From Ereboglobus sp. PH5-10 (GTDB lineage Bacteria; Verrucomicrobiota; Verrucomicrobiia; Opitutales; Opitutaceae), in assembly GCF_029504735.1 (NCBI RefSeq), contig NZ_JAQFIP010000020.1, forward strand, positions 1 through 40,716: 40,716 bases of DNA, read 5' to 3'. The notes under the pieces were generated by a model. The model was given only the letters and a program-made list of their open reading frames with translations, made no database searches and was not told the origin of the DNA. A program made the translations under genes and the position numbers. Of the stretch, positions 31,754-40,507 are shown piece by piece (the stretch's first letter is position 1; each line of letters begins with the position of its first letter).

Positions 31754-34411
31754 ATGCACAAACCCTCGACCCTGTTCTCCGCGTTTTTCGCGCTCACCAT
31801 CCTCGCCGCTTTTTCGAATGCTCAGGCATCCTCCGCCCCCGCGCGCGAACGCGTTTCGTTTAACGACGGCTGGCGATTCACCCGCGGGGATCCCGCCAAT
31901 GTGGGCAACTCACTCGACTATGAGCGCGTCAAGCCGTGGTTGCTCCCGTGCGGCGACGACCTGCTCAACATGAGCCCGCCCGCCGCGCTCCGCCTGCCGC
32001 CGCCGGCGCCAAATCCCGCCCATCTTTACGGCCGCGCCATTGATTACACCACATCCAAGTTCGACGACTCCGCCTGGCGCGCGCTCGACCTCCCTCACGA
32101 CTGGGGCATCGAGGGGCCGTTCTATCAGGAGCTTACCGGCAAGACCGCGAAACTGCCGTGGTTCGGCGTCGCGTGGTATCGCAAAACCTTCGACCTGCCC
32201 GCCGCCGACGCCGGACGCCGGATATACCTCGAACTCGACGGCGCGATGTCTTATTCGATGGTTTGGATCAACGGCCAGTTTGCCGGCGGCTGGCCCTACG
32301 GCTACTCCTCGTGGCGCGTCGATCTGACGCCGCACATCAAGCCCGGCGCGAAAAACGTGATCGCCATCCGCCTCGACAATCCCCGCGAAGCGTCGCGCTG
32401 GTATCCCGGCGGCGGCATTTATCGCAACACCTGGCTGCTCAAAACCGCGCCCGTCGCCATTGCGCAATGGGGCGTTTTTGTCACCACGCCGCGCGTCACC
32501 GCGGCCTCCGCCATCGTCGATGTCGCGGTCACGCTCGACAATAAAACCGACGCCCGCGCCGACACCAAACTCACGACGCGCCTCTACGCCGCCGACGCCA
32601 ACGGCGCGCCTTCCGGCCCCGCCATCGCCACCGCCCAACCCGCCGCGCTCAACGCCGCCGCGCGCAACCAGGCGTGGATTTCGCAAACCTTCACGCTCGA
32701 AAACCCGCGTCTTTGGAGTCTCGGGGAGCGCAACCGCTACGTCGCGGAAACAGAAATCACCCAAGGTGGAAAAGTCGTCGACCGCGTGCTCACGCCCTTC
32801 GGAATCCGCTCCATCGAGCACACCACGGAGGGCTTTTTTCTCAACGGCAAACGCGTTCCCATTCGCGGCGTCTGCATGCATCACGACCTCGGCGCGCTCG
32901 GCTCCGCGCTCAATCTCCGCGCGCTCGAGCGCCAGATCGAAATCCTCCAGTCGTTTGGCGCCAACGCCATCCGCACTTCGCACAACCCGCCCGCGCCCGA
33001 ACTCCTCGAACTCTGCGATCGCATGGGCATGCTCGTGCAAGTCGAGGCGTTCGACGCCTGGGCCATCGGAAAAGTGCGCGACGACTACTCGCGCCTCTTC
33101 CCCGACTGGGCCGAAAAAGACCTTCGCGCCATGGTGCGCCGCGACCGCAACCATCCCTGCGTTATCCAGTGGAGCATTGGCAACGAAATCCGCGAGCAAG
33201 CCGCGCCCGGCGGATGGAAAACCGCCGCGTATCTCGCCGGCGTCATTCGCGAGGAGGACCGCACGCGCCCCGTGGCCGCCGGCTTCAACGTGATTCAGGC
33301 CGCCTACAACGGCATGATGACTGCCGTCGACATCGTCGGTTACAATTACAAACCGCGGGAATACGCCAAGGTTCGCGCCACCCACCCGCACCTCCCTCTC
33401 TTGGGCGCCGAAACCGCCTCCACCATCAGCACGCGCGGCGTGTATGTGTTTCCCGTCAGCGACGACAAGGCCGATGGCTTGGATCGCCAAAACTACCAGA
33501 TGAGCTCCTACGACCTCTACGCCCCGCGCTGGGCCACCACACCCGACGACGAATGGCGCTCGCACGACGAAGTGCCCGGCATCATGGGCGAGTTTGTTTG
33601 GACCGGTTTCGATTACCTCGGCGAACCCACGCCCTATAACAGCGACACCACCAACCTTCTCAACTTCGCCGGCGCCGCCGACCGCGCCCGCATGGAAAAG
33701 GAAATGAACGCGCTCGACAAAAAACGCGTTCCCTCGCGCAGCTCCTATTTCGGCATCGTCGATCTCGCCGGTTTCCCGAAAGACCGCTACTACCTCTACC
33801 AATCGCACTGGATGCCCGACAAACCGATGGCGCACATCCTGCCGCACTGGAACTGGCCCGAGCGCATCGGCCAGGTCACGCCCGTGCACGTTTACACCAG
33901 CGGCGACGAGGCCGAGCTGTTCCTCAACGGCAAATCCCTCGGGCGCAAAAAACGCGGCCAATACGAATACCGCTTCCGCTGGAACGACGTTGTTTACGCG
34001 CCGGGCGAGTTAAAAGTCGTCACCTATAAAAACGGCAAGCCCTGGGCCGAAACGACAACACGCACCACGGGCGGGGCGGAGAAACTTTTGCTCGCCGCGG
34101 ACCGCCGGGAAATCCGCGCCGACGGCCGGGACCTCAGCTTCATCACCGTGACCGTTGCCGACAAAAACGGACGGCAAGTCCCTCGCTCGATGAACAAGAT
34201 TAATTTCTCCATCACCGGGCCCGGCGAAATCGTCGCCGTGGACAACGGCGATCCCACGAGCCACGCGCCCTTTCAAGCCAGCGAACGCGAAGCGTTCAAC
34301 GGCCTCGCCCTCGTGATCGTCCGCGCGAAACCCGGCGCGGGCGGCGACTTCACGCTGCGCGCCGAAAGCGAAAGCCTCGCGCCCGCGGAAATCGCGATCA
34401 GCGCCAGATAA
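31754..34411 (+). CDS. Secreted GH2 glycoside hydrolase (beta-galactosidase-like)
   Basis: The protein has 885 residues and a signal peptide (about 1-26). Domain order is GH2 jelly-roll (about 30-240), Ig-like (about 240-350), TIM barrel (about 355-640), then DUF4982-type and C-terminal Ig-like domains with big-sandwich character. IQWSIGNE ends in Glu478, the acid/base; GAETASTIS places the probable nucleophile at Glu553. VCMHHDLGALG and NAIRTSHNPPAPELLELCD are classic GH2 barrel segments. This architecture fits periplasmic or extracellular beta-galactosidases and related exo-enzymes acting on plant or host glycans; the exact sugar is uncertain. ATG 31754 starts the signal peptide. Confidence 0.92.
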   Translation: MHKPSTLFSAFFALTILAAFSNAQASSAPARERVSFNDGWRFTRGDPANVGNSLDYERVKPWLLPCGDDLLNMSPPAALRLPPPAPNPAHLYGRAIDYTTSKFDDSAWRALDLPHDWGIEGPFYQELTGKTAKLPWFGVAWYRKTFDLPAADAGRRIYLELDGAMSYSMVWINGQFAGGWPYGYSSWRVDLTPHIKPGAKNVIAIRLDNPREASRWYPGGGIYRNTWLLKTAPVAIAQWGVFVTTPRVTAASAIVDVAVTLDNKTDARADTKLTTRLYAADANGAPSGPAIATAQPAALNAAARNQAWISQTFTLENPRLWSLGERNRYVAETEITQGGKVVDRVLTPFGIRSIEHTTEGFFLNGKRVPIRGVCMHHDLGALGSALNLRALERQIEILQSFGANAIRTSHNPPAPELLELCDRMGMLVQVEAFDAWAIGKVRDDYSRLFPDWAEKDLRAMVRRDRNHPCVIQWSIGNEIREQAAPGGWKTAAYLAGVIREEDRTRPVAAGFNVIQAAYNGMMTAVDIVGYNYKPREYAKVRATHPHLPLLGAETASTISTRGVYVFPVSDDKADGLDRQNYQMSSYDLYAPRWATTPDDEWRSHDEVPGIMGEFVWTGFDYLGEPTPYNSDTTNLLNFAGAADRARMEKEMNALDKKRVPSRSSYFGIVDLAGFPKDRYYLYQSHWMPDKPMAHILPHWNWPERIGQVTPVHVYTSGDEAELFLNGKSLGRKKRGQYEYRFRWNDVVYAPGELKVVTYKNGKPWAETTTRTTGGAEKLLLAADRREIRADGRDLSFITVTVADKNGRQVPRSMNKINFSITGPGEIVAVDNGDPTSHAPFQASEREAFNGLALVIVRAKPGAGGDFTLRAESESLAPAEIAISAR

Positions 34412-34551
34412 GGGACGCGGGAGTGATTGGAAGTGTGACTGTGGCGCGGGCGGTGTGTTTTGCGTTTCACCCGCCCGGCCATCCGCGATGGCGAAAGTAA
34501 TATTGCAAAACAGACGGCGCGCGCGCAGGCACAGCGTGGAATAAACGCCGC

Positions 34552-35448
34552 TTGAAACCGCCTGTCACAACTTCCGATTCGCCCGCCGCCGACGCCTTGC
34601 ACAAACGCGCGATCGCGTTGTTGTTTGCGACGGCGTTGTTTTGGAGTCTTGGCGGGGTGCTCATCAAACTGGTGCCGTGGTCGCCGCTCGCGATTTCGAG
34701 CGGGCGCGGATTTATCGCGGCGGCGGTGCTCGCGTTGGTGATTCGGCCGCGGTGCCTGTCGTTTTCACGGGCGTCGCTCGCGACGGCGCTCAGTTACGCG
34801 GGGTGCACGATCACGTTTGTCGCGGCCACGAAGCTGACCACGGCGGCCAATGCGATTTTGCTCCAGCACACATGCCCGGTCTGGGTCGCCCTGCTCGGCT
34901 GGTGGTTACTGCGCGAGCGCGCCACGCGGGCCGACTGGATCGCGATCGCGGCCACGCTCGCGGGCATCGCATTGTTTTTTGCGGACAAGTTTCGCGCGGA
35001 TTTGTTTTTTGGCAATATCGTCGCGATCATCAGCGGCGTGTTCTTCGGGCTGACGGCGATTTTCATGCGCAGGCAAAAAGACTCGTCGCCGGCGGATGCG
35101 TTGATCCTCGGCAATCTTATCAGCGGATTTGTCGGGTTGCCGGTGTTGATTCACGCGCCGTTTGGCGGGACGTCCGCGACGGGGTGGGGCGCGCTTATCG
35201 CGCTTGGGACGGTGCAGCTCGCGCTCGCTTATTTCCTCTATGCGCGGGCGATCAGGCACGTCACCGCGCTCGAGGCGGTTTTGATTCCGGTGATCGAGCC
35301 GATACTCAATCCCGTGTGGGTGATGCTCGCGATCGGCGAGGCGCCCGCGCCGTGGGCGATTGTCGGCGGGGTGATTGTGCTTGGTGCGTCGGTGTTTCGC
35401 GCGTGGGTGGCGATCCGCAAAAGCTCGCCGATAACGCATGCGAAATAA
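34552..35448 (+). CDS. EamA/DMT-family permease
   Basis: The protein has 298 residues with about ten transmembrane helices in two EamA repeats, typical of drug/metabolite exporters (ALFATALFWSLGGVLIKL at the first helix; TCPVWVALLGWWLLRERATR at the end of repeat one; EAVLIPVIEPILNPVWVMLA near the end of repeat two). It probably exports a small metabolite; the substrate is unknown. The start appears to be TTG 34552; no ATG exists before the first membrane helix. The stop faces the minus-strand DUF3299 gene. Confidence 0.88.
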   Translation: MKPPVTTSDSPAADALHKRAIALLFATALFWSLGGVLIKLVPWSPLAISSGRGFIAAAVLALVIRPRCLSFSRASLATALSYAGCTITFVAATKLTTAANAILLQHTCPVWVALLGWWLLRERATRADWIAIAATLAGIALFFADKFRADLFFGNIVAIISGVFFGLTAIFMRRQKDSSPADALILGNLISGFVGLPVLIHAPFGGTSATGWGALIALGTVQLALAYFLYARAIRHVTALEAVLIPVIEPILNPVWVMLAIGEAPAPWAIVGGVIVLGASVFRAWVAIRKSSPITHAK

Positions 35449-35472
35449 ATTGTCCCGCCGAGGAGAATAATC

Positions 35473-35493
35473 GCGGGGCGCCATCCGCCCCGC
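35473..35493. terminator. GC-rich hairpin between convergent genes
   Basis: A perfect 7-bp stem GCGGGGC / GCCCCGC with a 7-base loop sits immediately after the DUF3299 stop codon on its strand and 25 bases after the permease stop. T runs on either side are weak, so termination efficiency is uncertain. Confidence 0.4.
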
Positions 35494-35985
35494 TCATTTC
35501 GCGGCACGCGCATTTTCCAGCAGGTAGATGCCGCTTAGATAGCCGTTTTCCTCGATCGCGCCGACTCGAAGCGTGCCCTCAAACGATTTCGGGACATCGG
35601 GCGCATAAGCGCCGGGTTTTGCCATGCGCACGACAACCCACTCGTTCATTTGCGGCTGCTCGCCGAAGCAGCACATGGACTGGTCGCGCAGAAGCAGGAA
35701 CTCAACCGCCCGCCCGTCTTTCATTCGCACGGGCAGCATGAAGCCGGTGATGGTGACTTTTTTTCCATTGAGTTTGCGAACGGCGACGGGGAGTTGTTCG
35801 TCCACTTGCGGGCCGGCCTGCGCGCGGGGTTTGTCCGGATCATAGGCCGGCGGGCTGAACGGAAAACCGCCGAGCACATCGAAGCCAACCTTGTTGCTGT
35901 CGCCGCCTCCTGTGTTAGCATCGGCAACCGCGCCAATGAGCGCGAACGCGGCGGCGAGCAAAAGGAAACGGACGGCAAAGGACAT
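35494..35985 (-). CDS. DUF3299 exported protein
   Basis: The protein has 163 residues with a signal peptide (about 1-22). KKVTITGFMLPV and the Cys-Cys segment RDQSMCCFGEQPQMNEWV (about 105-122) are typical of DUF3299 proteins, small exported proteins of unknown function often found near ABC exporters; none is adjacent here. The Cys pair could form a disulfide or bind a metal. Start ATG 35985 is the signal-peptide Met; the frame runs further to 36024. It is divergent from tatC. Confidence 0.8.
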   Translation of the reverse strand: MSFAVRFLLLAAAFALIGAVADANTGGGDSNKVGFDVLGGFPFSPPAYDPDKPRAQAGPQVDEQLPVAVRKLNGKKVTITGFMLPVRMKDGRAVEFLLLRDQSMCCFGEQPQMNEWVVVRMAKPGAYAPDVPKSFEGTLRVGAIEENGYLSGIYLLENARAAK

Positions 35986-36068
35986 GCTGGCAAAATTTGG
36001 CCGTTGGCACGGAAGGGTCAACAATCGGCTTTCCAGTTCGGCGCACTTTGCTCAACCTGTGCGTTTTT

Positions 36069-36899
36069 GTGAGCCAGAACGACGACAACAACGACGACGA
36101 TATCTATGAGGCCGACGGCAGTTTGCCGGAGGACGTCATGGACCCGCGAGAGAAACCCATGGGCTTCTTCGATCACCTCGAGGAATTGCGCTGGGTGATT
36201 CTCAAATGCATTGTCGTTTACGTGCTCTTTGCGGTGGTGATCGGCGTTTTTCTCCGGCAGGCGAACTCGATCCTCCTGCTGCCGTTCAACATGGCGCGCG
36301 AGCAGTTTCCCGAGCTTCCGGAAAACCTGCGGATGATTTATGTCACGGATTCGTTCACGGCGGTGATCCAGCTTTGCTTTCTCGGGGCGCTGGTGCCGGC
36401 GATGCCGTTTTTCTTTTTCTTCGCATCCCAGTTTGTCGCGCCCGCGCTTACTAAAAAGGAAAAGCACATGATTATCCCCGTGTGCCTGTCGTCGCTGGTT
36501 CTTTTTGTCGTCGGCTCGCTGTTCAGCTTTCTCCTGCTCGTGCCGAGCACGTTAAAAATTTCCGCGCTGACCGGCGACATTCTTGGCGCGACCGCCGAGT
36601 GGACGATCGCAAGTTATTACGGCACGCTTGCCTGGCTGACAATCGGCGTGGGCATATCGTTTGAATTTCCGCTCGTGATCGTGCTGCTGGTTTATCTCGG
36701 CATCCTGCGGGTGGAGACGCTGCGCAAATACCGCCGCCACGCGATCGTGGGCATTTTTATCATGGCGGCAATCATCACGCCGACGCCCGACCCGTTCACG
36801 CAAACGATCTTCGCGCTGCCGTTGTATGTGTTGTTCGAGACGGCGATTTTCATCGGCGGCCGCATGCAGAAAAAACGCGACGAGGCCGCGACTCCATAG
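36069..36899 (+). CDS. tatC: Sec-independent (Tat) protein translocase subunit TatC
   Basis: The protein has 276 residues if it starts at GTG 36069 (MSQNDD-type acidic N-terminus); ATG 36138 is an alternative. FFDHLEELRW (33-42) is the conserved N-terminal Glu motif that binds the twin-arginine signal. ALTKKEK carries the loop Glu equivalent to E. coli Glu103 and TPTPDPFTQT the conserved Asp equivalent to Asp211. Six transmembrane helices can be traced. TatC forms the receptor of the Tat system, exporting folded proteins; TatA/B genes are not in this window. Its start region partly overlaps the promoter zone of the divergent DUF3299 gene. Confidence 0.92.
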   Translation: MSQNDDNNDDDIYEADGSLPEDVMDPREKPMGFFDHLEELRWVILKCIVVYVLFAVVIGVFLRQANSILLLPFNMAREQFPELPENLRMIYVTDSFTAVIQLCFLGALVPAMPFFFFFASQFVAPALTKKEKHMIIPVCLSSLVLFVVGSLFSFLLLVPSTLKISALTGDILGATAEWTIASYYGTLAWLTIGVGISFEFPLVIVLLVYLGILRVETLRKYRRHAIVGIFIMAAIITPTPDPFTQTIFALPLYVLFETAIFIGGRMQKKRDEAATP

Positions 36900-37001
36900 G
36901 GGATGCGATTGCATCTATACAATAACCGCTGAAAAAGCTGGTTTATCCACGATATTTGGCCACCATTCCATTTTCATTTTTTTAGAAAAAAACCACGTCT
37001 C

Positions 37002-38420
37002 ATGAAAATAATCATTATTGGAGCAGGTCCGGCTGGATTGACGGCAGGTGCTAGCCTTGTCGAAAAAGGCCATCAGGTAATAATTTTGGAAAAAGACGAC
37101 AATTATGTCGGCGGCATTTCGCGCACGGTCAAATATAAAGGTTTTCGCTTTGACATAGGTGGTCATCGTTTTTTCAGCAAAAGCGCGGAAATTACCGATT
37201 GGTGGCACAATCGCCTCCCAAATGATTTTATAAAGGTGCGGCGCCTTTCACGCATTTATTATCGGGGTAAATTTTTCGACTATCCTCTAAAGGCATTCAA
37301 TGCGCTTTTTAATCTCGGCATATGGACCAGCTTTCTGTGCGTGCTTAGCTACCTTAAAGTCAAGCTGCGCCCGATACCAGAAGAGCGTTCTTTTCAGGAC
37401 TGGGTCAGCAATCGTTTTGGAAAAAAACTGTTCTCCATTTTCTTCAAAACCTACACGGAAAAAGTTTGGGGACGCCCTTGCGATCAAATCAGTGCGGATT
37501 GGGCGGCCCAGCGCATCAAGGGGCTGTCGCTTGTCAGCGCGGTGCAACACGCTCTCTTTCCCCAAAAAACGAAAAAAGGCGAAGTGGTAAAAACCCTTAT
37601 TGAAGAATTTCAGTATCCTCGCCTCGGCCCCGGCATGATGTGGGAGAAGACGCGTGATGACATACTCGCTTCGGAGCGACGCGTGGAAATGGGAACTGCC
37701 GTGAAAAAAATAGAGCATGATGGCATGCGGGTGATAGCCGTCGAAACCGAAGACGGACGTCGATGGGAAGGGGATTCATTTATAGTATCCATGCCTTTGC
37801 AGGAAACCGTGCGAGCGCTTGCCCCGGCTGTTCCGCCCGAGGCATTGGCCGCGGCATCACGACTTGAATACCGGGATTTCCTGACAGTGGCGCTGATGGT
37901 TCGGCGCGAAAACGTGTTTCCCGACAACTGGATTTACATCCATGACCCCGGCGTGAAACTCGGACGGATCCAGAACTTTAACAACTGGAGCCGCGCATTG
38001 ACACCGGAGGCAGGAGTGACGTGCCTCGGACTGGAATATTTTTGTTTTGAAGGCGATGAAATGTGGAACGCCAGCGACGAGATGTTAATTGATCTCGGTA
38101 AGCGTGAACTGCGGCAGCTTGGACTTGTGTCAACAGCAGACGAAATCTTTGATGGCTGCGTGGTGCGCATGCCCAAAGCCTATCCGGTTTACGGCCCGAA
38201 TTATGCGGATGATGTGGCCCTCATTCAACGCGAGTTGGAGAAATTATCCAATTTGCAAGTGATCGGACGCAACGGCATGCATCGCTACAACAATATGGAT
38301 CACTCAATGATGACCGCCCTGCTGGCGGCGCGCAACGTGGAGGGAGCCCGCTTTGACCTTTGGCAGGTAAACACCGACGCCGAGTATCACGAGGAAAAAC
38401 AAATACGAACGCATAAATGA
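37002..38420 (+). CDS. FAD-dependent oxidoreductase of the amine-oxidase/UDP-galactopyranose-mutase-like type
   Basis: The protein has 472 residues. IIIIGAGPAGLTAG (3-16) is the FAD-binding Rossmann motif and GGISRTVKYKGFRFDIGGHRFF the following Gly/Arg-rich FAD stretch. It resembles NAD(P)-binding oxidoreductases that recur in capsule and O-antigen clusters (often annotated protoporphyrinogen-oxidase- or UGM-like). The substrate is probably a sugar nucleotide or lipid-linked sugar, but this is inference. Its TGA overlaps the start of the next gene (ATGA), so the two are translationally coupled. Base composition is lower in GC than the left part of the window. Confidence 0.85.
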   Translation: MKIIIIGAGPAGLTAGASLVEKGHQVIILEKDDNYVGGISRTVKYKGFRFDIGGHRFFSKSAEITDWWHNRLPNDFIKVRRLSRIYYRGKFFDYPLKAFNALFNLGIWTSFLCVLSYLKVKLRPIPEERSFQDWVSNRFGKKLFSIFFKTYTEKVWGRPCDQISADWAAQRIKGLSLVSAVQHALFPQKTKKGEVVKTLIEEFQYPRLGPGMMWEKTRDDILASERRVEMGTAVKKIEHDGMRVIAVETEDGRRWEGDSFIVSMPLQETVRALAPAVPPEALAAASRLEYRDFLTVALMVRRENVFPDNWIYIHDPGVKLGRIQNFNNWSRALTPEAGVTCLGLEYFCFEGDEMWNASDEMLIDLGKRELRQLGLVSTADEIFDGCVVRMPKAYPVYGPNYADDVALIQRELEKLSNLQVIGRNGMHRYNNMDHSMMTALLAARNVEGARFDLWQVNTDAEYHEEKQIRTHK

Positions 38421-39466
38421 AGCATAACGCGAACACACTATTAGTCACTGGTGGCGCAGGTTTTTTTGGAAGCATACTGAAACGATGCCTATTGGGGCGC
38501 GGATTTCGCGTTGTTTCCATTGACCTTGAACCGGACGAAGATGCGCATCCCCATCTGCGATCCGTGCGCGGAGATATCCGGGACGAAGCATTAATGAGAG
38601 AGATTTTTAGCAGTGAAAAGATTCATGCTATTTTTCATTGCGCCGCGATTCTAGCCCATGCGGTAAAGGACAAAAAATTCCTCTGGTCTTCCAATGTGGA
38701 TGGCACGAAACTGGTCGCTGAACTGGCTGCTGAACATGGTGTTGGTAAAATCGTTTTCACATCAACCAACTGTCTGTGGGCGGAAAATCTCCATCGCCCG
38801 GTTCTTGAAACCGACATGCCAAACCCAGTGGAAATTTACGGAAAATCGAAATGGGAGGGTGAAAAAATTTTGCTCAGTCAGCAGGATCGCATCATCAGTA
38901 TTATCATTCGCTGTCCCACCATAATCGACAGCGGCAGGCTCGGCTTGCTTGGCATTCTATTTGAATTCATAGATGAGGGGCGCAAGGTATGGGTCGTCGG
39001 AGGAGGGAAAAATCGATATCAATTCATCTACGCGATGGATCTTGCTGATGCTTGCCTGCGCGCGCTTGATTATCCCAAAACCGAGATTTTTAACATCGGT
39101 TCGGACAACGTCAAAAGTTTCCGCGAAGTCTATCAACACGTCATCGACAAAGCGGGCAACCGGGCGCGGGTGGCAGCGCTTCCCAGGAAACCGACGATAT
39201 GGGCGATGAAAATAGCCCATGCGTTGCGCATCTCGCCGCTAGGCCCCTATCAATATAAAATGATTGCGGAGGATTTCGTATTTGGCACTGAAAAAATTAA
39301 ACGCGAATTAGGGTGGGCTCCCACGCTCACAAATGAGGAAATGTTGTATAAGTCATATAAATATTATCATGACAATATTGATGCAATTCGTCGTCGCAAG
39401 AATGTGTCCGCGCACAAGCAAACAGCCGAGATGGGAATCATCAGGCTGCTCAAATGGCTGTCGTGA
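38417..39466 (+). CDS. NAD-dependent sugar epimerase/dehydratase (extended SDR)
   Basis: The protein has 349 residues. The Rossmann motif TGGAGFFG (11-18), AILAHAVKD after the third strand, STNCLW and the catalytic YGKSK (Tyr-x-x-x-Lys) mark an extended short-chain dehydrogenase acting on nucleotide sugars. The Thr/Ser before the Tyr is present. The product sugar cannot be predicted. It starts inside the stop of the FAD oxidoreductase (ATGA overlap), which suggests joint use in one polysaccharide step. The C-terminal about 30 residues are basic. Confidence 0.88.
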   Translation: MKHNANTLLVTGGAGFFGSILKRCLLGRGFRVVSIDLEPDEDAHPHLRSVRGDIRDEALMREIFSSEKIHAIFHCAAILAHAVKDKKFLWSSNVDGTKLVAELAAEHGVGKIVFTSTNCLWAENLHRPVLETDMPNPVEIYGKSKWEGEKILLSQQDRIISIIIRCPTIIDSGRLGLLGILFEFIDEGRKVWVVGGGKNRYQFIYAMDLADACLRALDYPKTEIFNIGSDNVKSFREVYQHVIDKAGNRARVAALPRKPTIWAMKIAHALRISPLGPYQYKMIAEDFVFGTEKIKRELGWAPTLTNEEMLYKSYKYYHDNIDAIRRRKNVSAHKQTAEMGIIRLLKWLS

Positions 39467-39683
39467 CACGCGAGCGCCCTTGATTTTGAGATCTCAGACA
39501 TGCCTCGAGTATTAACGAATTTCCGGCCTCTTCTACCTATATGCAAATAACCAGATTATATTCCTTATTACCGAATGCATAGCCGCCAAATTGCCGGTTC
39601 CTTTGTGATTTTTAGGAATCCAATCAATATGCTCCTTTCCTGAACCAGTGCCATAGCCATAAAACAGCCAACGCCATAATATT
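39467..39683. other. AT-rich intergenic gap with a possible minus-strand gene remnant
   Basis: No complete gene is present. On the minus strand a frame open until stop 39533 reads protein-like for about 45 codons (for example HIDWIPKNHKGTGNLAAMH), and could be the decayed C-terminal end of a lost gene; it continues under the start of the methyltransferase gene only as non-conserved sequence. No promoter or RNA could be assigned. Confidence 0.3.
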
Positions 39684-40370
39684 ATGATCTTAAAAATCGG
39701 AAGATCCCTTGTGAGATATTTTAATATTCTTATCGGGAAAATGGATATCTTTGTAACAAGTGACACCCACCGTTTTACACCATATGGGAAGCTGTTTGAC
39801 TACAACTTCACCTTCGACGCGGTAAGGGCGTCCACACTGGAGCTTGTTTGCCAGGAAATCAAAAGAAATCGCGTTGAGGGCGAAACCGCTGAGCTTGGTG
39901 TTTACAGAGGTGATTTTGCAAAATATATAAACGCGGCCTTTCCTGAAAAAAAACTCTATCTGTTTGACACATTTGAGGGTTTTGAGAAAACGGAGATGAA
40001 AAAAGGCAGATCCAGCGGCGACGCCGCTGTCATTGATGATTTCTCAAAAACCTCCGCAAATCTTGTTTTATCAAAAATGCGACATTCCGGACAATGCATA
40101 ATAAAAAAAGGGTTTTTTCCGGATACCGCCAAGGATGTTGAGGCAAAATTCGCCCTCGTGTCAATAGATGCGGATTTGTATGAACCCATCCTGGCCGGGC
40201 TTGATTTTTTTTATGGGCGCCTGTCAAAGGGAGGATATATATTGATTCATGACTACAACAACAAGCAATATAAAGGGGCTAACAAGGCGGTTGTTGAGTT
40301 TTGCACAGCACGGGGCATCACACTTGTTCCCGTGGCGGATGCCTCAGGGAGTGCGATAATAATAAAGTAG
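39684..40370 (+). CDS. TylF/MycF-type SAM-dependent methyltransferase
   Basis: The protein has 228 residues. GETAELGVYRGDFAKYINAA holds the SAM-binding Gly motif, LYLFDTFEGFEKT the acidic second strand, and SIDADLYEPILAGLDFFYGR plus GGYILIHDYNNKQYKGANKAV the metal/catalytic region of TylF-type O-methyltransferases, which methylate sugar hydroxyls in macrolides and surface glycans. With the two preceding genes this suggests modification of a polysaccharide. The DNA is AT-rich. ATG 39684 is the only sensible start, though no Shine-Dalgarno is seen. Confidence 0.87.
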   Translation: MILKIGRSLVRYFNILIGKMDIFVTSDTHRFTPYGKLFDYNFTFDAVRASTLELVCQEIKRNRVEGETAELGVYRGDFAKYINAAFPEKKLYLFDTFEGFEKTEMKKGRSSGDAAVIDDFSKTSANLVLSKMRHSGQCIIKKGFFPDTAKDVEAKFALVSIDADLYEPILAGLDFFYGRLSKGGYILIHDYNNKQYKGANKAVVEFCTARGITLVPVADASGSAIIIK

Positions 40371-40507
40371 GATTAGGTGGCGGTAGCGTCCGTCAAGTTT
40401 CGCACATTTTAAAAAGCATAAAGTCGGCGGAGGAAGGTTGTGTGTAAACCTAAAAAGGAAAATGAAAAAGAGAGCCAGGCGGGGGTAAATGAGGTAAGAG
40501 CAGGGAG
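40371..40507. other. Probable left end of an insertion sequence
   Basis: The stretch between the methyltransferase stop and the transposase start includes GTAGCGTCCGTCAAGTTTCG near 40385, which has the look of an insertion-sequence end. The exact terminal repeat cannot be set because the other end of the element is outside the window. Confidence 0.35.

Noticed and set aside
31910-33961. 683-codon minus-strand open frame under the GH2 gene
   Set aside because: Composition typical of an antisense shadow; GH2 catalytic motifs are clear on the plus strand.
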